Below, piece by piece: positions 1 to 7,924 of a DNA stretch of 64,000 nt. Numbering within the stretch: position 1 is the stretch's first letter; every line of letters begins with the position of its first letter. The position numbers were made by a program, and so were the translations under genes. The notes under the pieces were generated by a model. It did no database searches, was not told the DNA's origin, and worked only from the letters and a program-made list of their open reading frames with translations. This stretch comes from Paenibacillus alba (GTDB lineage: Bacteria; Bacillota; Bacilli; Paenibacillales; NBRC-103111): NCBI RefSeq assembly GCF_013204855.1, contig NZ_JABMKZ010000030.1, forward strand, positions 1-64,000, written 5' to 3'.

Positions 1-382
1 GCTTTTTTAACAATTCCACCTGAGACTCAAGGAGTTTAATTCTTGCTTCCTGTCTTGCAATGACTTCATCTTGCGTTAGTTCACGCTTTAGAGGACGTCC
101 AGAAGCTTCCTTACGAGAGTCGGTTAATCCAATGATTCCGTCTTTTCCATATGCTTTTTTCCAACGCTTGGCACAATCTTTTACACGTTGAATTCCAATT
201 ACGTTTACATCAAACCCGTTAGCTTCAAAGATTTCTCTAGGGAGTTTACCTGCCATGTATTGATCGATGAACAACTGCTTAAATTCATCCGCATAGGTTA
301 TTGCTTTATCACTTATTCTGATCACGTACTTATTCTTTGATAACCTCATTTGGTCTTTTTCGCTAAAGACTTTCTTAGACAT
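1..382 (-). CDS. IS3-like transposase OrfA (helix-turn-helix protein), 3' end outside window
   Basis: The minus-strand reading frame starts with ATG at 382, behind a GGAGGGG ribosome binding site, and runs off the left edge (127 codons visible). It begins MSKKVFSEKDQ, has a helix-turn-helix region (YADEFKQLFIDQYMAGKLP, then RVKDCAKRWKKAYG) and ends in a predicted coiled coil (ARQEARIKLLESQVELLKK). This layout fits OrfA of IS3-family elements, which is normally fused to the catalytic OrfB by frameshifting; OrfB would lie left of position 1. The hairpin at 425-471 directly upstream fits the element's terminus. Family assignment is from recognition of the protein pattern. Confidence 0.65.
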   Translation of the reverse strand, partial: MSKKVFSEKDQMRLSKNKYVIRISDKAITYADEFKQLFIDQYMAGKLPREIFEANGFDVNVIGIQRVKDCAKRWKKAYGKDGIIGLTDSRKEASGRPLKRELTQDEVIARQEARIKLLESQVELLKK

Positions 383-424
383 GGTGTAATCCCCTCCGGT
401 GCTTACTCTAGTATACAAAAAAAA

Positions 425-473
425 GTACCCATAGTCTGAACACTTTTTCAAAGTGTCCAGACTATGGGTACCA
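425..473. repeat. Near-perfect 22-bp inverted repeat, probable IS terminus
   Basis: Arms 425-446 and 450-471 are complementary except at one position and are separated by three bases. Read on the minus strand the outer edge starts TGGTACC at 473, agreeing with the TG...CA ends of IS3-family elements. It sits about 45 bp upstream of the OrfA start, as expected for an IS end. The other end is outside the window, so no target duplication can be checked. Confidence 0.55.
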
Positions 474-520
474 GTGTAAAAAACCTCAGGTTCTTTATAA
501 CCCACTCACATCGGACACAT

Positions 521-900
521 CATCCTACTTACTCTTCACCATACTCCCCATCTTACTTACTCTTCACCATACTCTCCATCTTACTTACTCTTCACCCTAC
601 TCTCCATCTTACTTACTCTTCACCCTACTCTCCATCCTACTTACTCTTCACCATACTCTCCATCCTACTTACTCTTCACCCTACTCTCCATCCTACTTAC
701 TCTTCTCCATACTCCCCATCCTACTTACTCTTCTCCATACTCCCCATCTTACTTACTCTTCTCCATACTCCCCATCTTACTTACTCTTCACCTTACTCCC
801 TTCTTACTTACTCTTCACCCTACTCCCCATCTCACTCACTCTTCACCTTACTCTTCATCTTACTTACTCTTGACCATACTCTTCACCTTACTCTCCATCT
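521..900. repeat. 28-bp tandem repeat array (about 13 copies)
   Basis: Thirteen units of about 28 bp run from 521 to about 883, with degenerate remains to 900. The core reads CTTACTTACTCTTCACC followed by a variable ACTCTCC/ACTCCCC block. Units differ by a few substitutions and one is 27 bp. The plus strand is almost pure pyrimidine plus A. Because 28 is not a multiple of 3, the open frame across it (464-988) is repeat-driven and not counted as a gene. No gene is seen in 383-911. Confidence 0.9.
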
Positions 901-911
901 AACCCTCTGCA

Positions 912-1601
912 TCAACTGCTTCGCACGCCACTATTCAACCATTTATAAATCCACGCCGCCAAAGCCGCGCCAATCAGTGGAGCAATAATAAAGACCCATA
1001 CCTGCGTGAGCGCTTTGCCGCCTATAAGCAGAGCTGGCCCCAAGCTTCTCGCTGGATTCACCGATGTCCCAGTCAAACCGATGCCAAGAATATGTACAAA
1101 CGCGAGCGTCAAGCCAATGACCAAGCCAGCAACCGCGCTTGTGCTCACCGAAGACGTAACACCTAGAATGGTATAAATAAACACAAACGATAACACAATT
1201 TCCACAACCACTGCCATCAGATCAGAAATGCCGATTCCGTATCCGGCGCCAAAACCATTTTGCCCCAGACTAGTCACAGCTTTGCCCGTAGAATGTATGA
1301 TGCCATATAAGAGCCCGGCTCCAGCGATACCTCCAATAATTTGCGAAACGACATACCCGACAAAATCCTTGCCCGATAATTTACCGCTAAGCAGCATGGC
1401 GAATGAAACAGCAGGGTTGACATGGCAGCCTGATATGGGACCGATCACATAAGCTAACGCCACAATCGATAGTCCGAAGGCAAAAGCAATACCTAAGTAC
1501 CCCAAATCCCCACCTGCCGTAGCCGCCGAGCCGCACCCAAACAAAACAAGAATAAAAGTTCCTAACAATTCAGCCGCATACTTTTTTAATGATGACTTCA
1601 A
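912..1601 (-). CDS. aqpZ: Aquaporin (MIP family, AqpZ-like)
   Basis: A 229-residue integral membrane channel with both hallmark NPA boxes: NPAVSFAMLLSG near residue 62 and NPARSLGPALL near 183. Six membrane segments are apparent. The context GCHVNPAV and short loops fit the water-selective AqpZ type better than glycerol facilitators, which are longer and usually have NPARD in the second box. The start is TTG at 1601, placed six bases behind AGGAGG. It stands alone; the 3' end abuts the minisatellite. Confidence 0.85.
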   Translation of the reverse strand: MKSSLKKYAAELLGTFILVLFGCGSAATAGGDLGYLGIAFAFGLSIVALAYVIGPISGCHVNPAVSFAMLLSGKLSGKDFVGYVVSQIIGGIAGAGLLYGIIHSTGKAVTSLGQNGFGAGYGIGISDLMAVVVEIVLSFVFIYTILGVTSSVSTSAVAGLVIGLTLAFVHILGIGLTGTSVNPARSLGPALLIGGKALTQVWVFIIAPLIGAALAAWIYKWLNSGVRSS

Positions 1602-1773
1602 GATAATCCTCCTCTATTTTCTGTTGTTTCAGCCAGATGGAACGGTAATCAGGAAATGTATATTCCGCTCCGATCATTAAATTACATTTATTTCCTAAGG
1701 CTTAAGCCTAATGTAAGGGACTGAATAAAAACTGAACAAATCATAGAGGGATTTTCTTGATTCTCTTCTCGAA

Positions 1774-2478
1774 CTAGGGAATTATCGGATTATTCATTTT
1801 CAGCCTGTCATATTCATAAACAGCTTGCAGTTTGTAAGGACTATTTTTCTCGGATTTCGTAAATACCCCCATATACCCTACATCCCTAAACTGGATATAT
1901 TCCTTATTCGTCAATTCATCGAACCGGCTAGACTGCCAATAATAATGCAATTCCAAAGGGGCTTTATACCATAACCAGTCTAAATCCGTCATTGGAAGAC
2001 CTTGATGAGAGAGAACCCACAAACTAAATAAAACATGTGGATCCTCGATGTTAATTTCCGATTGCGGATTTTTGTCTTGCAGCGCTAAGGCTGATTTGGA
2101 CAAAAGCTCATGAATTTCTGAATCTGCTGAAAAATGATATACGGCATTAACTTGGTTAAATTCTGCTGAATATTGGATGTCCTGCGAGTGAGCCTTTAAT
2201 TGGCTCCATGATATTTTCGGCACATAAAAAGTTGAAATGACGCAAATTAATCCAAATATCAGCGCAGTAGTCAAGATCGGCTTTTTAGCTTTTTTCATGT
2301 AAACGAAAGCGATGATAACACCGACAGGAACCAAAAGGCCAAATAAGTTCACGTAAACATTGCAAACCAAATAAACGGCAACAATCGTAAGCCACATTAG
2401 CTTCGTTATGTTTTGGCGTTGATTAACATACGACAACAAGAGCAGCACAAGTAAACCGCCCCATAGCAACCATCCCAT
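1774..2478 (-). CDS. Unknown membrane protein
   Basis: A 234-residue protein. The start at 2478 (MGWLLWGG) is chosen because AAAGGAGG lies seven bases upstream; a longer frame to 2508 would bury that site. The N-terminal ~100 residues hold three to four hydrophobic segments (WGGLLVLLLLSY, LTIVAVYLVCNVYV, LVPVGVIIAFVYM, LIFGLICVISTFYV). The rest is soluble and probably extracytoplasmic. I do not recognise the family. It is a single gene between aquaporin and glcF, with no clue to function. Confidence 0.7.
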   Translation of the reverse strand: MGWLLWGGLLVLLLLSYVNQRQNITKLMWLTIVAVYLVCNVYVNLFGLLVPVGVIIAFVYMKKAKKPILTTALIFGLICVISTFYVPKISWSQLKAHSQDIQYSAEFNQVNAVYHFSADSEIHELLSKSALALQDKNPQSEINIEDPHVLFSLWVLSHQGLPMTDLDWLWYKAPLELHYYWQSSRFDELTNKEYIQFRDVGYMGVFTKSEKNSPYKLQAVYEYDRLKMNNPIIP

Positions 2479-2576
2479 AGTATCCTCCTTTACCCGGTAA
2501 TCCCCCACTAAATATTACCATTATGAAAAAGGTAAGGAAATAGTCCAACTTGACTCATCATCCACCGTTTCCATAC

Positions 2577-2611
2577 AAAAAATCCCCTGAAAGCTCAGCT
2601 TTCAGAGGATT
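2577..2611 (-). terminator. Rho-independent terminator of glcDF
   Basis: Arms 2581-2595 and 2597-2611 form a long stem around CTGAAAGCT/AGCTTTCAG. On the minus strand it is followed by a run of T (A's at 2577-2582). It lies just downstream of the glcF stop. Confidence 0.85.
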
Positions 2612-2627
2612 CTCGCTTTTCACTCAT

Positions 2628-3941
2628 CTATACGCGCTCATACAGAAAATCTACAATATGCACCGCCTGCATATTCATTCCCGCGGCATGCTTATCAATG
2701 CCCAGCTTCATCTGCAGCAAGCAACCAGGGTTGCTGGTCACGATGTAATGCGCTTCCGTGGACTTAGCGTGATCCATTTTGCGATCAAGGATCGTGTTCG
2801 CCATATCCGGCTCCGTCAGGTTATAAATCCCTGCGGATCCGCAGCAGGAACCGGCATCCTTCATCTCCACAAAGGTTGTGTTCGGCAGCTGCTTCAAGAG
2901 CTTCCGCGGGGACTCTCCTGCTTTCATCACGTTGCGAAGATGGCAGGAATCCTGATACGTAATGCGGACACCCGGCCCTTCCGCGAACGGGAGAGGACGG
3001 CCTTTTTCCAGCAAAATCGTGCTGATGTCCTTCACCCGACTCGCGAACCATTTCGCCTGCTCATGCCACTGGTCATCCTCATGCAGCAAATGGTCATATT
3101 CGACCAATATAGCGCCGCAGCCGCCTGCATTGGACACAATGTAATCGACGCCAGCGTCTTGAAAGGCGCGAATGTTATGACGGGCAAGCTGTCTCGCCTG
3201 ATCCATCTCTCCGCTGTGGGCATGGAGCGCTCCGCAGCAGTTTTGCGCTTCGGGGATGACGACATCGAAGCCAGCCTTGGCCAGCAGCTGTACAGTTTTG
3301 CGGTTGGTTTCGGTGAACAGCACGTCCATTAAGCAACCACGGAACATCCCCACCGTTCCTACTTTTTCCCCGATGGCAGGAATTCTCGTCCCAAGCTGAT
3401 CAATAACGCCATTTCCAGTAGCGTCAGGCAAAATGCGTTCCATCGCTGACATCTGTTTGGAGAACAGGCCAACCACGCCAGTTTTTCTGACGATGGTTTG
3501 AGCGCCTGACTTCTGATACAAACGAAGTCCCTTGCCGAGCAGTCTCATCCGGTTCTGATGCGGGAAAAGCTGTCTGAAAACGAGCTTGCGCACGCCTTTG
3601 ACCCATACCCGATGCTGCTTCGTATGATCTTCGATCGCATCCCGCGCCTGCTCGATAAGCTGACCGTATTTCACATCTGCCGGACAGGCCGGTTCACAAG
3701 CTCTGCAGCCCAGACAATGGCCCATCTGCTCTTCGAAACGAACGTTTGGCTCCATCAGTCCGTCCACGGTCGCTTTCATCAAAGAAATCCGGCCGCGGGG
3801 CGACTCGGCTTCCACGCCGGTCTCTTTGAAGGTTGGACAAGCCGGCAGGCAGAAGCCGCAGCGCATGCAGTTCGTTAGCTGATCATAATCGAGCTTCAAA
3901 CGCAAAGATTCCTGCAGTGATTTCGCTGTTGCGTTAGACAC
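2628..3941 (-). CDS. glcF: Glycolate oxidase iron-sulfur subunit GlcF
   Basis: A 437-residue protein that passes electrons from GlcD to the respiratory chain. Two ferredoxin-type 4Fe-4S motifs are visible, CMRCGFCLPACP near residue 25 and CLGCRACEPACP near 75. They are followed by two cysteine-rich CCG domains (CCGALHAHSGE and CCGSAGIYNLTEPDMA). The start is GTG at 3941 behind GGGTGG and overlaps the end of glcD by 8 bp, so the two are translationally coupled. The length is normal. A homologous lactate oxidase subunit is possible, but pairing with GlcD favours glycolate. Confidence 0.88.
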   Translation of the reverse strand: MSNATAKSLQESLRLKLDYDQLTNCMRCGFCLPACPTFKETGVEAESPRGRISLMKATVDGLMEPNVRFEEQMGHCLGCRACEPACPADVKYGQLIEQARDAIEDHTKQHRVWVKGVRKLVFRQLFPHQNRMRLLGKGLRLYQKSGAQTIVRKTGVVGLFSKQMSAMERILPDATGNGVIDQLGTRIPAIGEKVGTVGMFRGCLMDVLFTETNRKTVQLLAKAGFDVVIPEAQNCCGALHAHSGEMDQARQLARHNIRAFQDAGVDYIVSNAGGCGAILVEYDHLLHEDDQWHEQAKWFASRVKDISTILLEKGRPLPFAEGPGVRITYQDSCHLRNVMKAGESPRKLLKQLPNTTFVEMKDAGSCCGSAGIYNLTEPDMANTILDRKMDHAKSTEAHYIVTSNPGCLLQMKLGIDKHAAGMNMQAVHIVDFLYERV

Positions 3942-5355
3942 GATCGATCACCACCCTGCGTCTGGACTCCTTGGCGAACATTTTGCCTGGGTTCAAAATA
4001 TTCAAAGGATCAAAGCCCTGTTTAATGCTCTTCATAATCGCAATCCCGGTGCTGCCAACTTTCCATTCCAGGAAAGGCGCTTTGACAAGGCCAACGCCAT
4101 GCTCGCCTGTTATCGTACCGCCAAGTCGAATCGCTTCTTCGAAGATTTCCTCGAAGGCGGCTTCGACCCGCTCAATTTCATCGTGGTCCCTCGCATCGGT
4201 CGTCGCCGTAGGATGCAGGTTGCCATCCCCCGCGTGGCCGAAAGTGCAGATCTGCACATTGTATTTAAGCGCAATGCGATTAATTTGCAGCACCATCTCG
4301 GCAATTTCCGAACGCGGCACAGTCGCATCTTCCAAGATGGTCGTCGGGCGAAGCCTAGCTAGCGCCGTAAAAGCACTGCGTCTAGCTGTAAGCAGCTTCA
4401 GCGCTTCCTCTTGATTGCTGGCGATGCTGATCTGATCAGCTTGCTCTTCCTGACAAATCTCCGAGATCCGCGCGATATCCCGCTCCACGGTTTCCATCTC
4501 GCCATCTTGTTCAATGAGCAGAATGGCTGCCATATCCAAAGGAAGCCCCAGCTTCGCGAAATCGTTAACGACACGAATCGTCGGGTTATCCATGAATTCC
4601 AGTGTCGCCGGAATGATGCGATTTTCAATAATCGCCGACACCGTTCGTGCCGCTCCGTATATATCTTTGAACATAGCCAGCATCGTTTTCTTATATTTCG
4701 GCGGCGGAATAAGCTTGAGCGTTGCTTCGGTAATGACGGCCAAGGTACCTTCTGATCCGATCAGCAGCTTCGTCAAATCGTAGCCCGCTACGTCTTTCAT
4801 CAATTTGCCGCCCGTACGCATTATCTCTCCCGAAGCCAGCACGCACTCCAGACCGATCACATAATCTTTGGTCGTGCCATATTTCAAGCCGCGCAAGCCC
4901 CCGGAGCATTCGGCAATATTGCCGCCAATCGTGGAAATAGCCATACTGCTGGGATCCGGCGGGTAAAAGAGCCCAAGACCCTCAATATGCTCAATGAACG
5001 TCTTCGTAATGATGCCCGGCTGCACGGTCGCAGTCAAGTTCTGCATATCAACCTCGAGGATCGCATTCATTCGATGCATGACCATAACGATGCCGCCCTG
5101 AACAGGAACCGTGCCGCCGCACAAGTTCGTCCCCGATCCCCGGCTGACCAGCGGTATCCGATGTTCGCTTAATACCTTCATTATCGCGGATACCTGCGCG
5201 GTATCCTTAGGGTAAATGACACCCTCCGGAAGCTGCAGCAGCATCGGCGTACCATCATAGGAATGGGTAACAAGCGTTTCCATATCATCTTTGAAGTGAG
5301 ATTCGCCAACGATTTGACGAAGCTTTATTTTTACATCATTTTCAAGCATGTTCAT
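3934..5355 (-). CDS. glcD: Glycolate oxidase FAD subunit GlcD
   Basis: A 473-residue flavoprotein oxidising glycolate (or D-lactate) to the 2-oxo acid. The N-terminal PCMH-type FAD domain carries PLVSRGSGTNLCGG near residue 92 and STIGGNIAECSGGLRGLKYG near 145. The C-terminal FAD-oxidase domain carries the His motif TFGHAGDGNLHPT and ends with GEHGVG and NPGKMF. The 5355 ATG lies only three bases behind GGAGG; the second ATG at 5349 has better spacing, so the protein may be two residues shorter. It forms an operon with glcF and is divergent from the FadR-type gene. Confidence 0.88.
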   Translation of the reverse strand: MNMLENDVKIKLRQIVGESHFKDDMETLVTHSYDGTPMLLQLPEGVIYPKDTAQVSAIMKVLSEHRIPLVSRGSGTNLCGGTVPVQGGIVMVMHRMNAILEVDMQNLTATVQPGIITKTFIEHIEGLGLFYPPDPSSMAISTIGGNIAECSGGLRGLKYGTTKDYVIGLECVLASGEIMRTGGKLMKDVAGYDLTKLLIGSEGTLAVITEATLKLIPPPKYKKTMLAMFKDIYGAARTVSAIIENRIIPATLEFMDNPTIRVVNDFAKLGLPLDMAAILLIEQDGEMETVERDIARISEICQEEQADQISIASNQEEALKLLTARRSAFTALARLRPTTILEDATVPRSEIAEMVLQINRIALKYNVQICTFGHAGDGNLHPTATTDARDHDEIERVEAAFEEIFEEAIRLGGTITGEHGVGLVKAPFLEWKVGSTGIAIMKSIKQGFDPLNILNPGKMFAKESRRRVVIDRV

Positions 5356-5383
5356 TGTCCTCCTTAACGCAACTAGTCGTCAT

Positions 5384-5396
5384 GTCATCTGATGAC
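5384..5396. promoter_or_regulatory. Palindromic operator between glcDF and FadR-type regulator
   Basis: GTCATC-T-GATGAC is a perfect inverted repeat in the 104-bp divergent region. It resembles the TCATC-N-GATGA site I recall for the FadR-type regulator LutR of B. subtilis. The regulator gene next door makes it the likely binder. Two TATAAT-like boxes follow at 5405-5410 and 5415-5420. Confidence 0.6.
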
Positions 5397-5459
5397 TTTT
5401 TTCTTATAATAGCGTATAATAAAACCATTGTATAGAGAAGATTTTGCGGAGGTATTTCC

Positions 5460-6176
5460 ATGACATTTGAGCGGATCAAACCGCAAAAAGGCTCTGAGAT
5501 CGTAATGACGCATATGAAAGAGCAGATTCAAGCAGGCAGCTATCTCCCTGGAAGCAAGCTCCCTACCGTCGATCAGCTGGCCGTTAGCTTCGAAGTCGGC
5601 CGATCCACGATTCGCGAAGCGATGAGCGCTTTGAAGGCGATGGGCTGGGTCGATATTCGCCATGGCGGCGGCACTTTCGTCAGCAAAACGCTGCCCTCGG
5701 GCGATGGGCTCGACAACGGAGGAGACCTCTTCTACCAAACAGAGTCGTTTCAAGAAGTACTCGAGGTTCGCAAATTTATTGAGGCTGGCTGCGCTTCTCT
5801 AGCCGCTGAGCGGCGCACTGAGGAGGATCTGCAGCTGCTGGCGCAAGCCATTCAAGAGATGGAAGCCGCGATTGACAATGAATCTCTGAGCGAACAAGCC
5901 GATATCAGGTTCCATTTGAGTATTGCCAAAGCGTCCCACAATTCTTTATTTCTAAGCATGATGGAGTCGTTGACGGATCGCTTGCAGGAAAGCATGAAGG
6001 AATCTCGGCGGCTTTGGTTTTTTGCTGAGCGCGCTTCCGTCAAGCTGCTCATTCAGGAGCACAAAGACATTTACGAGGCGATCAAAGATCAGGACGCCAA
6101 GCTGGCGGAAGAACGAGTTATGCAGCACATCTTGAAAGTTGATCGGGTTGTCCAGAAGCTGGGAGCGAAAGCTTAG
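5460..6176 (+). CDS. GntR-family transcriptional regulator, FadR/LutR subfamily
   Basis: A 238-residue regulator. Residues 1-75 form the GntR winged helix (GSKLPTVDQLAVSFEVGRST and IREAMSALKAMGWVDIRHGG). The remainder is an alpha-helical FCD ligand domain with the expected metal-binding pattern (RFHLSIAKASHNS, then EHKDIYEAI). The start ATG follows GCGGAGG. It is divergent from glcDF across a perfect palindrome, so it probably represses glcDF and itself and responds to glycolate, lactate or a related hydroxy acid. The effector is inferred. Confidence 0.82.
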   Translation: MTFERIKPQKGSEIVMTHMKEQIQAGSYLPGSKLPTVDQLAVSFEVGRSTIREAMSALKAMGWVDIRHGGGTFVSKTLPSGDGLDNGGDLFYQTESFQEVLEVRKFIEAGCASLAAERRTEEDLQLLAQAIQEMEAAIDNESLSEQADIRFHLSIAKASHNSLFLSMMESLTDRLQESMKESRRLWFFAERASVKLLIQEHKDIYEAIKDQDAKLAEERVMQHILKVDRVVQKLGAKA

Positions 6177-6180
6177 AAAA

Positions 6181-6216
6181 AAAACACGAGAATTTCTCAG
6201 CGAAGTTCTCGTGTTT
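6181..6216 (+). terminator. Rho-independent terminator after the FadR-type gene
   Basis: AACACGAGAA (6183-6192) pairs with TTCTCGTGTT (6205-6214) and is followed by a T run, immediately after the stop codon at 6176. Confidence 0.88.
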
Positions 6217-6235
6217 TTTTCCTATTTATGATAAT

Positions 6236-6276
6236 ATGGTTTTATAAAGTAAACTTGGTTTTGTATATAAAACCAT
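6236..6276. promoter_or_regulatory. Inverted repeat upstream of the IclR gene (probable operator)
   Basis: ATGGTTTTATA (6236-6246) is perfectly mirrored by TATAAAACCAT (6266-6276). A third TGGTTTT lies between them at 6256-6262. The block ends about 50 bp before the IclR start and includes AT-rich promoter-like sequence. IclR proteins commonly bind such sites at their own promoter; binding here is inference. Confidence 0.5.
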
Positions 6277-6328
6277 TTTTCGAAAACATCAACACTGCCT
6301 TTGGTTAGCAAAGCAAGGAGGTCCTTGA

Positions 6329-7078
6329 TTGGATGATAAATATCGCGTTCCTGCGATCGAACGTGCCCACCTGATTCTCAAAGAAATCTCGCAGCACCCA
6401 GGAAAGCTGAAGCTCATCGATTTGTCCCGCACCCTTGCCATTAACAAAAGCTCCATGTATTCCTTGCTGTTAACGCTGGAAAATCTGGGATGGGTAGAAA
6501 AGGAAACCGGAGAAACCTACCGTCTGGGACGCGAGCTGTCTCGCCTAGGTCATGCTGCCTTTCAGAGGAGCAACCTAAATGAAACCTTTCATAAGGAGGC
6601 CTCCCTAGCCAAGCTCCGACTGGGCGAATCCTTCCAGCTTGCCAAACTAGACGGCAGAGAAGTCCTCTATATCGCCAAAGAGGAAGCGCTTACACCAGTC
6701 CGGTTAGCATCGGAGCCTGGCATGCGTCTCCCCGCACACGCCACCGCACTCGGGAAGGTTATGCTGGCTGATCTCAGCAATGACGACATTGATGCTCTTT
6801 ATCCAGCGGACCAAGAGCCCTTTTCTCATTTGACGGTCAATTCCATGACGACTGTACAGGCTTTGAAGCTGAGCTTGGAGCAAATCCGTGAACAAGGCTA
6901 CGCTTTGGACCTGGAAGAAGCCGTCATTGGCTTTAGCTGCGCAGCCGCACCTATTCGCAATGCCCAAGGTCAAGTTATCGCCGCTGTCAGCTGCTCCATG
7001 ATGTTGCCGCAATGGGAACAGAAGAAGCAGTCCTGTATAGAAGAAGTTTGTAAGCTGGCTCACCAATTATCCGATTAA
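6329..7078 (+). CDS. IclR-family transcriptional regulator
   Basis: A 249-residue protein with an N-terminal winged helix (residues about 5-65; LIDLSRTLAINKSSMYSLLL) and a C-terminal IclR effector domain (LPAHATALGKVMLADL, then GYALDLEEAVIGFSCAAAPI). The start is TTG at 6329, seven bases behind AAGGAGG; the nearby ATG is out of frame. It is the first gene of an apparent operon, 14 bp before the SDR gene and followed by the FAH hydrolase. It likely controls them in response to a sugar acid or its breakdown product, which is an inference from context. Confidence 0.85.
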   Translation: MDDKYRVPAIERAHLILKEISQHPGKLKLIDLSRTLAINKSSMYSLLLTLENLGWVEKETGETYRLGRELSRLGHAAFQRSNLNETFHKEASLAKLRLGESFQLAKLDGREVLYIAKEEALTPVRLASEPGMRLPAHATALGKVMLADLSNDDIDALYPADQEPFSHLTVNSMTTVQALKLSLEQIREQGYALDLEEAVIGFSCAAAPIRNAQGQVIAAVSCSMMLPQWEQKKQSCIEEVCKLAHQLSD

Positions 7079-7092
7079 AAAGGAGAATTAAG

Positions 7093-7866
7093 ATGCGACT
7101 ACAAGACAAAGTCATTCTCATCACAGGCTCAGGCTCAGGTATCGGCAGAAGCAGCGCCCTTTTGTTTGCGAAAGAAGGTGCGCAGGTTATCGTCAACGAT
7201 CTCGATGAAGGCAAAGGGACTCAGACGGTTCAAGAAATAACAGATGCAGGCGGCAAAGCCCAATTCATCCAAGCTGACGTGACACACGCAGATTCCGTGA
7301 AACAGATGGTAGAGCAAATCATCCAACAGCACGGCCGTATTGATGTGCTTTTCAACAATGCCGGCATCAGCGGTGTTGGCGCGCTCCACGAGCTGGAGCC
7401 TGACTTCTGGGACCGCATCATGAGCATTAACGTCAAAGGCGTGTTCCTGCCTTCCAAATATGTAATCCCTCACATGATGGAACGAAAGTCCGGCTCCATT
7501 ATCAATATGTCCTCCTGTGTTGCCGAGATCGGACTCGCCCGCCGGGCGGCCTACGCCGCTACCAAAGGTGCCGTGCTGGCCTTGTCGAAATCGATGCAGG
7601 TCGATTACGCGGCCTACGGCATTCGCGTCAATGCGCTGCTGCCGGGAACTATTTTGACTCCCTTTGTGGAAAATTACCTCCGTACCTCCTATGATGATCC
7701 GGAAGTTGCCATCGCTTCCCTCAAAACCAGACAGCTCAGCAACGATCTGGGACGCCCGGAGGACGTCGCGCAAGCGGCGCTATTCCTTGCTTCCGACGAT
7801 TCCAAATTCATGATGGGCTCGCCTTTATATATTGACGGAGGCGCCACCTTCGGAAAAAATGCGTAA
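7093..7866 (+). CDS. SDR-family NAD(P)-dependent dehydrogenase
   Basis: A 257-residue classical short-chain dehydrogenase. It shows the TGSGSGIG cofactor loop near residue 12, the NNAG motif near 88, and a catalytic Ser followed by YAATK near 152. The C-terminal SPLYIDGGATF is typical of the glucose 1-dehydrogenase/3-oxoacyl reductase group. The start ATG has AAAGGAG upstream. Between an IclR regulator and an FAH hydrolase, a 2-keto-3-deoxy-sugar-acid 4-dehydrogenase is a reasonable role, making the 2,4-diketo substrate for the next enzyme. Substrate specificity cannot be read from the sequence. Confidence 0.85.
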   Translation: MRLQDKVILITGSGSGIGRSSALLFAKEGAQVIVNDLDEGKGTQTVQEITDAGGKAQFIQADVTHADSVKQMVEQIIQQHGRIDVLFNNAGISGVGALHELEPDFWDRIMSINVKGVFLPSKYVIPHMMERKSGSIINMSSCVAEIGLARRAAYAATKGAVLALSKSMQVDYAAYGIRVNALLPGTILTPFVENYLRTSYDDPEVAIASLKTRQLSNDLGRPEDVAQAALFLASDDSKFMMGSPLYIDGGATFGKNA

Positions 7867-7924
7867 ACGCGCTAGTCAAGCTATTATTCTAATCATACCC
7901 AGCATAAATTAGGAGGATTTCACA

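Noticed and set aside
521..900. CRISPR array
   Set aside because: Units are contiguous 28-mers without unique spacers and there are no cas genes.
464..988. 174-codon open frame over the 28-bp array
   Set aside because: The frame is produced by the tandem repeat, whose period is not a multiple of three, and it has no ribosome site or recognisable domain.
2550..3332. 260-codon plus-strand frame opposite glcF
   Set aside because: glcF on the other strand has complete iron-sulfur motifs; this frame also crosses the glcDF terminator.
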